In this document: positions 46,260-55,590 of the stretch, in pieces
Position numbering within the stretch: position 1 is the first letter of the stretch
Layout of the letters: each line of letters begins with the position of its first letter
Assembly: GCF_003581425.1 (NCBI RefSeq)
Contig: NZ_QXTG01000002.1
Coordinates: 186,001-250,000, forward strand
From: Amnibacterium setariae
GTDB lineage: Bacteria > Actinomycetota > Actinomycetes > Actinomycetales > Microbacteriaceae
DNA length: 64,000 bases
Direction: 5' to 3'
The notes under the pieces: model-generated
Seen by the model: the letters and a program-made list of their open reading frames with translations, nothing else
The model's database searches: none
Told to the model about the DNA's origin: nothing
Position numbers and translations under genes: made by a program

Positions 46260-46981
46260 GCCGGACCGACTGGTTCGACGGACCCCTCCCGCGGATCCTC
46301 GCGCACCGCGGCCTCGCGCAGGGCGCGCCCCAGAACTCGATCCGCGCGTTCCAGGCCGCGCTCGCCGCGGGCGCCACCCACCTGGAGACGGACGTCCGCG
46401 CGACCGCGGACGGCGCCGCCGTGCTGGTGCACGACCCCGCCCTCGCGGACGGCCGCGCGGTGGCCTCGCTGACCCTCGACGAGGTGCGCGCCGCGCTGCC
46501 GGAGGTCGCGACGCTTGCCGAGGCCCTCGCCGCCCTCCCGGACGCCCGCTTCAACGTGGACGTCAAGCACGAGTCCGCCGTCGCACCCACCGGGGCCGCC
46601 GTGGCGGCCGCGTCCGCGGCGCAGCGCGTCCTCCTCACGTCGTTCTCCGGGCGTCGTCGCCGCGGCGTGCTGCGGCTCGTGCCGACGGCCGCGACCTCCG
46701 CCTCTGCCGGCGGCGTCGCCGGGATCGTGGCCGGGCTCCGGCTGCGGACCCCGGCCCTCACCCGGGTCGCGCTGCGCGGCGTCGAGGCCGTCCAGATCCC
46801 GGAGCGGGCGCTCCGCACCGACCTCGCGGCGCCCTGGAGCATCGCGGCCATGCACGCCGCCGGCGTGGAGGTCCACTTCTGGGTCGTGAACGACCCGATC
46901 CGGATGCGGGAGCTCGTCGCGCGGGGCGCCGACGGCATCGTGACCGACCGCGCCGACCTGGCGCGGGACGCGCTCCGCTGA
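46256..46981 (+). CDS. Glycerophosphodiester phosphodiesterase family protein
   Basis: This cytoplasmic 241-residue GDPD protein hydrolyses glycerophosphodiesters to glycerol 3-phosphate and an alcohol. It shows ILAHRGLAQGAPQNSIRAF, HLETDVRATADG, VLVHDP and VHFWVVNDPIRMRELVARGADGIVTDRADL. GTG 46256 overlaps the SPFH stop (GTGA). Its product feeds the same pool as glpK elsewhere in the window. Confidence 0.9.
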   Translation: MSRTDWFDGPLPRILAHRGLAQGAPQNSIRAFQAALAAGATHLETDVRATADGAAVLVHDPALADGRAVASLTLDEVRAALPEVATLAEALAALPDARFNVDVKHESAVAPTGAAVAAASAAQRVLLTSFSGRRRRGVLRLVPTAATSASAGGVAGIVAGLRLRTPALTRVALRGVEAVQIPERALRTDLAAPWSIAAMHAAGVEVHFWVVNDPIRMRELVARGADGIVTDRADLARDALR

Positions 46982-47045
46982 CCCGCCCCGGCTTCCTCGA
47001 ACCCGTCCTGAATGCTCTGGGAGGGCTCTGGGAAACGCCATCCGG

Positions 47046-47071
47046 GGAATCCCCGGCTCCGAAAGCCCGTT
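47046..47071 (+). promoter_or_regulatory. SigR/SigH-type promoter of rbpA
   Basis: GGAAT (47046-47050) and GTT (47069-47071) are separated by 18 bases, which is the sigma-R/SigH consensus spacing. A TTATAC hexamer (47070-47075) overlaps it and could serve the housekeeping sigma factor. Confidence 0.65.
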
Positions 47072-47100
47072 ATACCGGAGCACGGGGAGAGGGGTATCGA

Positions 47101-47472
47101 ATGGCTGATCGCAGCTTGCGCGGCATGCGGCTCGGCGGGCAGAGCCTGCAGAGCGAGGAAGGCGTCATCTTCTCGGAGCGTCAGGTGCGGGAGTACCGCG
47201 CCTCCGACGGCAGCACGTTCTCCGTGACCTTCGCGGCGGAAGCGGAGATCCCGGAGCGCTGGACCAGCCCGAAGTCGGGCATGGAGGGCCAGCTGCTGGA
47301 GGCCGACGGGACGCTCGCGGCGCAGACGGTGAAGGCGGAGAAGCCGCCGCGGACGCACTGGGACATGCTGCTCGAGCGGCGCACGCGCGCCGAGCTCGAG
47401 GAGCTGCTCGAGGAGCGCCTGCAGTACCTGCGCGCCCGACGGGGCAAGACGAACGACAAGAAGGCGTCCTAG
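47101..47472 (+). CDS. rbpA: RNA polymerase-binding protein RbpA
   Basis: RbpA binds sigma and RNA polymerase and promotes initiation in actinobacteria. The 123-residue product starts ADRSLRGMRLGGQS and has AAEAEIPERW and the sigma-interaction domain PPRTHWDMLLERRTRAELEELLEERLQYLRARRG. No cysteines are present, so the zinc site described for other RbpA proteins appears absent. A SigR-type promoter lies upstream and a strong hairpin downstream. Confidence 0.94.
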   Translation: MADRSLRGMRLGGQSLQSEEGVIFSERQVREYRASDGSTFSVTFAAEAEIPERWTSPKSGMEGQLLEADGTLAAQTVKAEKPPRTHWDMLLERRTRAELEELLEERLQYLRARRGKTNDKKAS

Positions 47473-47486
47473 GACGCCTCACCGCT

Positions 47487-47520
47487 GAAGGGCGCCGCTC
47501 CATCGGGAGCGGCGCCCTTC
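47487..47520 (+). terminator. Terminator after rbpA
   Basis: GAAGGGCGCCGCTCC (47487-47501) and GGAGCGGCGCCCTTC (47506-47520) pair perfectly around ATCG. A 16-bp palindrome (47463-47478) also overlaps the rbpA stop. It lies between convergent rbpA and the glycosylase gene. Confidence 0.75.
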
Positions 47521-47548
47521 GCCGTGCTCCGGGTGGTCCCTTCGACGG

Positions 47549-48331
47549 TCACGGCGACGGCTGGCAGTGCGGGCACCAGTAGGTGCGGCCGGGATGCTCG
47601 CCCCGCCCGACGACGGTCGTGCCGCAGCGGAGGCAGGGCCGGCCCGCGCGGCCGACGACCCAGTGCGACTCCCCGCGCCGCTTCGAGCCGGTCGTCACCT
47701 GGTACGCGTCCGGGTGCGTCGCGGAGTGCCGCAGCATGCGGGCCGCGAGGCGCACGAGCGGTTCGAGCGCGACCTCGCGGACCGGGCGGTCCGGGTGGAC
47801 GCCGCGCAGGAAGCACACCTCGTTGACCCAGAGGTTGCCGAGCCCGGCCAGGTTCCGCTGGTCCCGGATCGCCTCGAGCACCGGGCGGGCCGGGTCCGCG
47901 GCGACGCGGCGGACCGCCTCCGCCTCGTCCCAGTCCGCGCGGAGCGGGTCCGGCCCGAGGAAGCCGACGACCGCGCCCTCGTCGCGGGTCTCGACGAGCT
48001 CCACGACCGGGAGGGCGATCCCCCACGCGGTGGTGCCGGCCGTCGTCGTGAGGCGCACGCGCACGTCGGGCTGCACCCGCCGGGGCACGGCGCGGCCCTC
48101 CCGCGTGACGGTCCACGAGCCGTCGAGCCGAAGGTGCGTGTGGAGGGTCAGGCCCCCCTCGAAGCGCTGCAGCAGGTGCTTGCCGACCGTGTCGTGCGCG
48201 AGCACCCGCCGGCCCGCGAGGTCCGCCGTCGCGTGCCGGGGCACCCGCAGGTCCGCGCTCGCGAGCACGCCGTCGTCGAGCGCCGCCCGCAGCCGGGCGG
48301 CGAGGCGGAAGACGGAGTCCCCCTCCGGCAC
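47549..48331 (-). CDS. DNA glycosylase/AP lyase of the Fpg/Nei family (Nei-like)
   Basis: This base-excision repair enzyme is 260 residues long and starts PEGDSVFRLA with catalytic Pro2 and Glu3. H2TH features are NLAGLGNLWVNEVCFL and the C-terminal zinc finger has CLRCGT and CPHCQ. The N-terminus PEGDS, rather than PELPE, favours the Nei (endonuclease VIII) branch. It is separated from lnt by 13 bp. Confidence 0.9.
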   Translation of the reverse strand: MPEGDSVFRLAARLRAALDDGVLASADLRVPRHATADLAGRRVLAHDTVGKHLLQRFEGGLTLHTHLRLDGSWTVTREGRAVPRRVQPDVRVRLTTTAGTTAWGIALPVVELVETRDEGAVVGFLGPDPLRADWDEAEAVRRVAADPARPVLEAIRDQRNLAGLGNLWVNEVCFLRGVHPDRPVREVALEPLVRLAARMLRHSATHPDAYQVTTGSKRRGESHWVVGRAGRPCLRCGTTVVGRGEHPGRTYWCPHCQPSP

Positions 48332-48344
48332 GGCCGCGTCCCGC

Positions 48345-49949
48345 TCAGCGGCGCCGCGGGCGGCGGGCGAGCACCGCGAGCAGCAGCGGCAGCACGGCGC
48401 CGAGGACGGCGATCGCGCCGCCGAGCGGGACGCCGAACGCGACCGCCGGCGTGATGCCCGTCGCCGTCGGCACCGTCACCACGAGCGTCTGCGTCGTGAA
48501 CGGCTTCGCCGCGGCGAGCGTGCGGCCGTCGGGCCCGATCACGGTGGTGGAGGCGACGGTCGAGTCGCTCACGACGGACCGCCCGGTCTCGATCGCCCGG
48601 AGCCGAGCGATCGCGAGCTGCTGCTCGTTCTCGTCCGTCCGGCCGAAGTCGGCGTTGTTCGTCTGCGCGACGAGCACCTCGGCGCCGTCCGCGACCGAGC
48701 CGAGGATCAGGCCGTCGTCGACGACGTCGAAGCAGATGTTCACGCCCACGGGCGTCCGGCCGACGTCCATCACGGACGGCCGGGTGCCGGGCGTGTAGTC
48801 GCGGCCGACGAGCTTCAGCAGGTCGGGCGCGAACGGCGTCCAGAAGGCCCGGTCCGGCACGTACTCGCCGAACGGCACCGGGCGCACCTTGTCGTAGAGC
48901 GCGGTGATGCCGTTCGCCGACGGGTCCCACAGCACGCTCGAGTTGTAGGTGCGGCCGTCGCGCTCCGTGATCGCGCCCGTCAGCAGCGGCGCCCCGACCG
49001 ACTGCGCGACGTACTGCAGCTGCTGCTGGAGGCCGCGGTCGGTCGTCGGGTCGTACATGGCGGCGCCCTCGGGCCAGACCACGAGGTCGGCGCCCTGCCC
49101 GAGGGCCGGGCCGGTGGCGCGGACGACCTGCTCCAGGTTGCGGGTCGGGTCGTAGTCCGGGTCGAAGTACCCCGCGTGCGAGTCCGGCTGCACGGCCGCG
49201 ACCCGGAACGACCCCGAGACCGTGATCGGGAACGCGGGCACCGCGAGCAGGGCGCCGGTGACGACGACGAGGGCGAGGAGGCGGGACAGCACCGCCTGCA
49301 ACCGGCCGACGCCGAGCCCGGGCCGCTCGATCGCGACCGCCACGGCGAGCGCGGTCAGCCAGACGAGCACGAAGCTCAGGCCGGTGGTGCCGAGCCACGC
49401 GCTCAGGTGCGCGAAGGGCGAGGTCGACTGGCTGAGCGCGACCGCGCCCCAGTCGAAGCCGCCGTAGGGCCACGTGCCGGCGACGACCTCGCGCGCGGTC
49501 CAGGCCGCGGCGAGCAGCAGCGGCGTGACGACGACCCGGCCCCACGGGGTGTCGTGGAGCCGCCCCGTCGCGCGGTAGGTCAGCGCCAGCAGTCCGCCGC
49601 CGGCGGCGACGAGCAGGGCCTCGAGCAGCCCGAGCGCGAGCAGCGGCACCGGGCCGAGGAACAGGGTGACCCAGTCGATCAGCGAGAACCAGAAGACGAC
49701 GCCGAACACCAGGCCCGTCAGCGCGCCCGACCAGAACCCGCGCCCGCGCAGCGCGACGAGCGCGCCGGCGACGCCGACGAAGGCGAGGACCCACGCGTTC
49801 GTGGACGGGTGGGCGAGCGAGAGCACGAGCCCGGAGGCGGCCGACACCACGAGCGCCGCGGGCAGCGGCAGCTCGGCCCTGCCCCGGAGCCGCAGGGGCC
49901 GAGCCGGGCCCGCGCTCCGCGGGACGGGACGGGCCAGGGTCGCCGTCAT
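48345..49949 (-). CDS. lnt: Apolipoprotein N-acyltransferase
   Basis: Lnt adds the third acyl chain to lipoproteins in the membrane. The 534-residue product has about seven hydrophobic segments (about 25-225 and a C-terminal helix) around a nitrilase domain with the Glu-Lys-Cys triad in VVWPEG, YDKVRPVPFGEYVP and VNICFD. It fits with LspA and the lipoproteins in this window. It is in the HelY-TatAC-Paf cluster. Confidence 0.93.
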   Translation of the reverse strand: MTATLARPVPRSAGPARPLRLRGRAELPLPAALVVSAASGLVLSLAHPSTNAWVLAFVGVAGALVALRGRGFWSGALTGLVFGVVFWFSLIDWVTLFLGPVPLLALGLLEALLVAAGGGLLALTYRATGRLHDTPWGRVVVTPLLLAAAWTAREVVAGTWPYGGFDWGAVALSQSTSPFAHLSAWLGTTGLSFVLVWLTALAVAVAIERPGLGVGRLQAVLSRLLALVVVTGALLAVPAFPITVSGSFRVAAVQPDSHAGYFDPDYDPTRNLEQVVRATGPALGQGADLVVWPEGAAMYDPTTDRGLQQQLQYVAQSVGAPLLTGAITERDGRTYNSSVLWDPSANGITALYDKVRPVPFGEYVPDRAFWTPFAPDLLKLVGRDYTPGTRPSVMDVGRTPVGVNICFDVVDDGLILGSVADGAEVLVAQTNNADFGRTDENEQQLAIARLRAIETGRSVVSDSTVASTTVIGPDGRTLAAAKPFTTQTLVVTVPTATGITPAVAFGVPLGGAIAVLGAVLPLLLAVLARRPRRR

Positions 49950-49965
49950 CGGCGGAGCCGGCCGG

Positions 49966-52446
49966 TCACGAGCCCACGCTGCTGTAGGCGACCACCCCGC
50001 GCCGGATCGCCTCGATGGCCTGCTGGGCCGTGCGCCGGGTGGGCCCCTCCCCCACCTGCGTGATCTGGTCGAGCAGGTCGATCACCTGCTTCGTCCAGCG
50101 GACGAAGTCGCCGGCCTGCAGGTCGGCCTCGCGGAGCACCGCGTCGAGGGACGCGCCCCGGGCCCACCGGTGCATCGCGGTGCAGAGGCCGACGGACGGG
50201 AGCGACGAGCCGGGCAGCCGGTGCGACCGCTCGAGGTCGTCGAGCCGCTCCCAGAGGCCCTCCAGCCGGTTCCACGCCTCGCGGAACGGGCCCTTCGGCA
50301 GGAAGCGGTCCGCGACGACGCCCTCCTCCCGCCGGGACTCGAACACGAAGACCGTCGCGAGCGCCGCGAACGACGCCGCGTCGAGGCCGTCCCAGACGTG
50401 CCGTCGCAGGCTCTCGGCGAGCAGCAGGTCGCGCTCGCCGTAGATGCGGGCGAGCATGCGGCCGTGCACGGTCGGGCGGATCTCGCCGTCCTCGTCGGGC
50501 TTGAGGTACCCCTCCTCGAGCAGCACCTCGCTGACGCGGTCGAAGATCCGCGCGACCGCGCCCGTGCGGGTGGCGATCTGCCCCTGCAGCTGCTCGGTCT
50601 GGCGCTTGAGGCGCCACCACCGCTCGGCCCACCGCGAGAGCTCCTCGCGACGGGGCGACGTGTGGGCCGGGTGCGCCTTGAGGCGGCGGCGGAGGTCGGT
50701 GATCTCCCGCTGCCGGCGCTCCCGCTGCTTCGCGGACTGGTCGCCGGGGCGCGCGCCGGACTTCTCGAGGTCGCTGATCTGCCGGCGGAGCGCCGCGTAC
50801 TCGGTGACGTCGCCGGAGGAGCCGGTCTCGTCGCGCATCGCCTTCTCGTACCCGACGAGCGACTCCTCCTGCTGCCGCACCTTGCGGGCGAGGTCGACGA
50901 CGGCGCGGTCCGCCTGGTACTGGGCGAAGGACGACTCGAGGATCGAGCGCGTCCGGTCGCGCCCGAACCGCTCGATGAGGTTGACCGCCATGTTGTACGT
51001 CGGCTTGAACGAGGAGTTCAGCGGGTAGGAGCGGCGGGAGGCGAGGGACGCGACCGCCTGCGGGTCGAGGCCCTCGTGCCAGCAGATGACGCTGTGGCCC
51101 TCGACGTCGATGCCGCGCCGGCCCGCTCGACCGGTGAGCTGCGTGTACTCCCCCGGCGTGATCGGCACGCGGGCCTCGCCGTTGAACTTCTCGAGCTTCT
51201 CGAGCACGACCGTCCGCGCCGGCATGTTGATGCCGAGGGCGAGGGTCTCCGTGGCGAAGACCACCTTGAGCAGCTTCCGCTGGAACAGCTCCTCCACGAC
51301 CTCCTTGAACGCCGGCAGCAGGCCGGCGTGGTGCGCGGCGACGCCGCGCTCGAGGCCCTCCAGCCACTGCCAGTAGCCGAGCGCGGCGAGGTCCTCGTCG
51401 AGCAGGGTGCGGCAGCGCTCCTCGACGGTGGCGCGGATCTCCTCCCGCTCCCACCCCTCGGTGAGGCGGACGCCGTCGCGCAGCGCCTGCCGCACGGCCC
51501 CGTCGCAGCCGGCGCGGCTGAACACGAAGAAGATGGCGGGCAGCAGGTTCTGCTCGCCGAGCAGGTCGACGAGGTCGCTCCGCTGCATCGTGAAGCCTCG
51601 GGGCGCGCCGCCCTTCGAGTGCCGTCGTCCGACGTCCTGCATCTGCCGGGACGTGATCGTCCGGCCGCCGTAGCGGGCCATCTGGATGAGCTCGGGGTTG
51701 ACCCGCGGCGTGCCGCCGGAGGCGGACTGGGTCGCGTCGAACAGGTCGACGAGCTTCGTGCGCATCAGCACGTGCTGCTCGAGCGGCACCGGGCGCTCCT
51801 CGGAGACGACCACCCGGGTGCGTCTGCGGACGGCCTGCAGCCAGTCGCCGAACTCCTCCGCGTTCGAGACCGTCGCGGAGAGCGACACGAGCCGCACGGT
51901 CTGCGGGAGGTGGATGATCACCTCCTCCCACACGGCGCCGCGGAAGCGGTCGGCGAGGTAGTGCACCTCGTCCATGACCACGAACGCGAGGTCATTCAGC
52001 AGGTCGCTGCCGGCGTAGAGCATGTTGCGCAGCACCTCGGTGGTCATCACGACCACCCGGGCGCGCGGGTTCACCGCGGTGTCGCCGGTGAGCAGGCCGA
52101 CCTCGTCGGCCCCGTACTCGTCGACGAACTCGTTGTACTTCTGGTTCGACAGCGCCTTCATGGGCGCCGTGTAGAAGACCTTGTCGCGCGGCGAGGACAT
52201 CGCGAGGTAGACCGCGAACTCCGCGACCATCGTCTTCCCGGCGCCGGTCGGCGCCGCGACGAGCACGCCGTCGCCGTCCTCGAGCGCCGCGCAGCCCTCG
52301 ATCTGGAACGGGTCCAGCTCGAAGGACTGCAGTGCGCGGAACGCCTGGACGGCGGGGTGGTCCTGACGGACGCGGGACGCCGCGAAGCGCTCCGCGGGCG
52401 AGAGCACCGCCGCGCCGCCGGCCGGTTCAGCCGGTCGCCGGGTCAC
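49966..52446 (-). CDS. helY: DEAD/DEAH-box helicase HelY (Mtr4/Ski2-like)
   Basis: This 826-residue superfamily 2 helicase has APTGAGKTMVAEFAVYLA (motif I), VVMDEVHYL (motif II), VSLSATVSNAEEF (motif III) and QLTGRAGRRGID (motif VI), then an arch-like coiled segment (about 500-640) and a C-terminal winged region. HelY is actinobacterial, probably RNA-acting, and regularly encoded beside tatC. Start ATG or GTG near 52446 follows the tatC stop by 2 bases. Confidence 0.92.
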   Translation of the reverse strand: MTRRPAEPAGGAAVLSPAERFAASRVRQDHPAVQAFRALQSFELDPFQIEGCAALEDGDGVLVAAPTGAGKTMVAEFAVYLAMSSPRDKVFYTAPMKALSNQKYNEFVDEYGADEVGLLTGDTAVNPRARVVVMTTEVLRNMLYAGSDLLNDLAFVVMDEVHYLADRFRGAVWEEVIIHLPQTVRLVSLSATVSNAEEFGDWLQAVRRRTRVVVSEERPVPLEQHVLMRTKLVDLFDATQSASGGTPRVNPELIQMARYGGRTITSRQMQDVGRRHSKGGAPRGFTMQRSDLVDLLGEQNLLPAIFFVFSRAGCDGAVRQALRDGVRLTEGWEREEIRATVEERCRTLLDEDLAALGYWQWLEGLERGVAAHHAGLLPAFKEVVEELFQRKLLKVVFATETLALGINMPARTVVLEKLEKFNGEARVPITPGEYTQLTGRAGRRGIDVEGHSVICWHEGLDPQAVASLASRRSYPLNSSFKPTYNMAVNLIERFGRDRTRSILESSFAQYQADRAVVDLARKVRQQEESLVGYEKAMRDETGSSGDVTEYAALRRQISDLEKSGARPGDQSAKQRERRQREITDLRRRLKAHPAHTSPRREELSRWAERWWRLKRQTEQLQGQIATRTGAVARIFDRVSEVLLEEGYLKPDEDGEIRPTVHGRMLARIYGERDLLLAESLRRHVWDGLDAASFAALATVFVFESRREEGVVADRFLPKGPFREAWNRLEGLWERLDDLERSHRLPGSSLPSVGLCTAMHRWARGASLDAVLREADLQAGDFVRWTKQVIDLLDQITQVGEGPTRRTAQQAIEAIRRGVVAYSSVGS

Positions 52447-52448
52447 CG

Positions 52449-53195
52449 CTACAGGCTACCCGCGCCCTCGAGGACGGCTGCGTCCTTGCGGTCCTTGCGC
52501 TTGTCGTGCACGAGGGCGATCGCCACCGCGACGAAGTAGAGCACGATCATCGGGATCGCGAGCAGGATCATCGAGATGATGTCCGCCGACGGCGTCGCGA
52601 CCGCGGTGAAGATGGTGACCGCGAGGATCGCGATGCGCCACGACTTCAGGATCGTGCGGCCGCGGATGACGCCCACGAAGTTCAGCAGCACCAGGAACAC
52701 CGGCAGCACGAACGCGACGCCGATGACGAGCAGCAGCCGGAGCGCGAAGTCGAGGTAGCCCTTGCCGTCGAGCAGGGAGGCGCTGCCGCCCGGCGCGAAG
52801 CTCACCATGAGCCCGACGATGTGCGGGATCACGAACGCGCCCGCCGCGCAGCCCGCGAGGAACAGCGGCACCGCGCTGAAGAAGAAGCCGAAGACGTACT
52901 TCTTCTCCTGGCGCGTGAACGCCGGCGTCAGGAACGCGAAGATCTGGTAGAGCCAGATCGGGCTGGCGATGACGACCCCGACGATGATCGCGATCTCGAA
53001 GCGGACGTCGAAGGCGCTCGTCACGCTCGGGAAGTTGATCGTCGCCGGCCGGCCGCCGATCTGCTTCAGCGGGGATGTCAGCAGCTGGAGGACCCAGTCG
53101 GAGATGAACCAGCCCGCGACGCCGGCGACGATGATCGCCACGGCAGCCCACATCAGCCGCTTGCGCAGCTCGAGCAGGTGCTCGATGAGCGGCAT
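52449..53195 (-). CDS. tatC: Twin-arginine translocase subunit TatC
   Basis: TatC recognises Tat signal peptides with six helices. The 248-residue product starts MPLIEHLLELRKRL, the TatC N-terminal signature, with SPIWLYQIFAFLTPAFTRQEKKYVFG later. In-frame sequence continues upstream for 18 codons (TSTADPRARKRANAERR) to a CTG at 53249 that would overlap the tatA stop by CTGA; it has no ATG or GTG. The shorter ATG start is reported. It is followed by helY. Confidence 0.92.
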   Translation of the reverse strand: MPLIEHLLELRKRLMWAAVAIIVAGVAGWFISDWVLQLLTSPLKQIGGRPATINFPSVTSAFDVRFEIAIIVGVVIASPIWLYQIFAFLTPAFTRQEKKYVFGFFFSAVPLFLAGCAAGAFVIPHIVGLMVSFAPGGSASLLDGKGYLDFALRLLLVIGVAFVLPVFLVLLNFVGVIRGRTILKSWRIAILAVTIFTAVATPSADIISMILLAIPMIVLYFVAVAIALVHDKRKDRKDAAVLEGAGSL

Positions 53196-53245
53196 GCGCC
53201 GCTCCGCGTTGGCGCGCTTGCGCGCGCGGGGGTCCGCGGTGGAGG

Positions 53246-53503
53246 TCAGCGGTCCTCAGACGCGCGACGCGTCTGCTGGTCCGGGGTCGTCACCGTCTCG
53301 CGGTCGAGGTGCTCGGCGCTGCGCTCGGCGCGGTCCTTGGCGATGTCGTCCTGCACGTCGGTCATCTCCTTGCGGAAGATCTTGATCGACTGGCCGAGGC
53401 CCTTCGCGAAGACCGGGAGCTTGGTCGCGCCGAAGAGGACCAGCACGACGAGGACGATGGCGAGGAGGTGCCATCCCGTGAAGGCGTTGCCGAAGATACC
53501 CAT
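53246..53503 (-). CDS. tatA: Sec-independent translocase subunit TatA
   Basis: This 85-residue protein has one transmembrane helix (about 11-28) with the TatA hinge FGATKLPVFAKGLGQSIKIFRKEM and a charged, amphipathic tail. ATG 53503 is preceded by GGAGCG. The operon order pafB-pafC-tatA-tatC-helY is standard for actinobacteria. Confidence 0.93.
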   Translation of the reverse strand: MGIFGNAFTGWHLLAIVLVVLVLFGATKLPVFAKGLGQSIKIFRKEMTDVQDDIAKDRAERSAEHLDRETVTTPDQQTRRASEDR

Positions 53504-53616
53504 GACGCTCCGATCTCGGATGTCGCCGTCGACACCGTCGGAACGACGGCTGCGGCGCTGCTTCACGAGTGTAAGCGCCTCGCGCGACGGTTCGCGCCTC
53601 CCGCGCGATCCGGCCG

Positions 53617-54600
53617 TCAGATCGTGTCGGAACCGTAGCGGGCGAGGCCGGCCGCAGCCCAGTCGCGCACCGCGTCGCGCGCGTCCTCCGGCTCGACCAC
53701 GACGACCTGGCCGCCGCGCCCGGCGACGAGCCGCTTGAGCCCGTGCAGGTGCGCGATGCGGAGGCGGGTGCGGACCCAGCCCCTCCGCGCCGGCTGCGTC
53801 TGCGGGCGGTCGCCGAGGTAGTCCGCGAGCAGCGGCACGACCGCCTCCGCCACCTCGATCGTCACCGACCGGTCCTGCTTCGACGGCTGGAAGATCCGCT
53901 CCGGCAGCTCGATGTCCTCGGGCCGCTCGGGCGCGGCGCCGTCCAGCGTGCGGACGTCGCGCATCCGGTCGAGCCGGAACGTGCGCAGCGCCCGCCGCGT
54001 GCGGTCCCACGCCCGGAGGTACCAGGACTCGTCGACGGACTCGACGCGCAGCGGCTCGACGGTGCGCTCCTCGCGCTCGTCGCGGCCGTTCAGGTAGTCG
54101 AAGACGAGCACGGTGCCCGCGGCGACCGCCTCGCGCACGAGGCCGAGCCGCGTGTCCGCGCCGCCCTCGACCGCGACGGCGGCGGGAGCGCCGTTCGCGG
54201 CGCGGGTGAGCTTGGCGGTCAGCCGCGCGACGGTCTCCCGGTCCGCGTTCGCGGGGAGCGCGGCGACGTACTGCAGCCCCGCGATGAGGGCCGCCGCCTC
54301 GCGGGCGGAGAACCGCGGCGAGTCGTCGATCGCGACCTGGTGCGTGATCGCGATCTCGTCGCGCTGCTCCAGCCGGTCCCAGTCGATGTCGAACAGGTCG
54401 TTCGGCTGGTAGGCCTTCGTCTCCCCCGGCACGCCGGACATCGCGATCAGCTCGACCGCGTCGCGGATGCGCTGCTCCGGGACCCCGAAGTGCGCCGCCG
54501 CCTGCGCGACCGGCACCCCGTCGTTGTCGAGCAGGTACGGCACGAGCGCCAGCAGGAAGGCGAGGCGGTCCTGCACCCGCATGGGCTGCGGCTCAGCCAC
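53617..54600 (-). CDS. pafC: WYL-domain transcriptional activator PafC
   Basis: PafC partners PafB in the LexA/RecA-independent DNA-damage response. The 327-residue product has an N-terminal winged helix (about 10-70) and a WYL domain (about 140-250) with WYLRAWDRTRRALRTFRLDRM. GTG 54600 overlaps the pafB stop by 8 bp. ATG 54582 is an alternative start. Confidence 0.9.
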   Translation of the reverse strand: MAEPQPMRVQDRLAFLLALVPYLLDNDGVPVAQAAAHFGVPEQRIRDAVELIAMSGVPGETKAYQPNDLFDIDWDRLEQRDEIAITHQVAIDDSPRFSAREAAALIAGLQYVAALPANADRETVARLTAKLTRAANGAPAAVAVEGGADTRLGLVREAVAAGTVLVFDYLNGRDEREERTVEPLRVESVDESWYLRAWDRTRRALRTFRLDRMRDVRTLDGAAPERPEDIELPERIFQPSKQDRSVTIEVAEAVVPLLADYLGDRPQTQPARRGWVRTRLRIAHLHGLKRLVAGRGGQVVVVEPEDARDAVRDWAAAGLARYGSDTI

Positions 54601-55582
54601 CGGTCCCCCCTCCGTGCGCCGCGGCCGCGGCCGCGAGCCTGGCCCGCACCGCGTCGACGAGCTCGGGCGGCTCGCGCACCAGCACCTCCGGCCCGAACGC
54701 CGCGACCTCGTCGGCGAGCAGGGCCAGGTCCGTGAAGTGCACGGCGACGACGCCCTCCCCCGCCGGCTCGCCGCGCGAGCCGAGGCGCGCCGCGGCGTCG
54801 GTGTCCGGCGTCAGCTCGAGCAGGGCGCGGTTCGCGGCGAACACCGCGCGCAGCCCCGCGCGCGCCTCCTCGGCGGGCTCCCCCGGCGGCGCCTCGAACG
54901 TCTCCGCGGTCTCCTCGACGGGGCCGGTGATGCGGCTGAGGAGGAACGTCCGCCGGTCCCGGGCCCCGAGGTCGGTGCCGTGCACGTGCCAGCGGCCGCC
55001 GAACTGCACGAGCGCGAGCGGCGCGACGCGGCGGCGGCGCACGCGGTCCTCACCGGGCTTCAGGTAGCCGAACGCGACGACCCGCCGCCGCTCGATCGCC
55101 TGCTGCAGCGGGTCGAACGCGGCGTCGCGGGCGCGCAGGCGCGGGGCGAAGCCGATGAGGGGCTCCTCCGACTCGATGCCGAGCGACCGCAGCTTCAGCA
55201 GCGCGCGCCGCGACTCCCCCGACAGCGAGCCCTCGCGCCAGGCGAGCGCCGCGAGGTCGAGCAGCGCGATCTCCTGCGGGGTGAAGGTGACGTCCGCGGG
55301 AAGGTCGTACTCGCCCTTCGGGATCCGGTACCGCGTGTACTGGACGGCGCCCTGGTCGGCCGGCAGCTCGATGGACTCGAGCGGCACCCCGAGGTCGCGG
55401 ATGTCCTCCTTGTCGCGCTCGAACTGGCGCTCGAGGGAGGCGTTGCCGCCGTTCGCGCGGTAGCGCTGCCGGTAGCCCTGCACCGACGACAGGATGTCGG
55501 CCTTCGTCAGGCCCGTCTCGGTGGCGAGCAGGGCGAGGACGAGGCTGAAGAGGCGTTCCTCGTTGGAGACCGCGGCGGCCAC
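54593..55582 (-). CDS. pafB: WYL-domain transcriptional activator PafB
   Basis: PafB binds with PafC to DNA-damage promoters. The 329-residue product starts AAAVSNEERLFSLVLALLATETGLTKADILSSVQGYRQRY (winged helix) and has a WYL domain (about 150-240) with GGRWHVHGTDLGARDRRTFLLSRI. GTG 55582 is chosen because it gives this N-terminus; the frame is open further upstream. It lies just past the FKBP stop. Confidence 0.91.
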   Translation of the reverse strand: MAAAVSNEERLFSLVLALLATETGLTKADILSSVQGYRQRYRANGGNASLERQFERDKEDIRDLGVPLESIELPADQGAVQYTRYRIPKGEYDLPADVTFTPQEIALLDLAALAWREGSLSGESRRALLKLRSLGIESEEPLIGFAPRLRARDAAFDPLQQAIERRRVVAFGYLKPGEDRVRRRRVAPLALVQFGGRWHVHGTDLGARDRRTFLLSRITGPVEETAETFEAPPGEPAEEARAGLRAVFAANRALLELTPDTDAAARLGSRGEPAGEGVVAVHFTDLALLADEVAAFGPEVLVREPPELVDAVRARLAAAAAAHGGGTGG

Positions 55583-55590
55583 GGGCCGGG

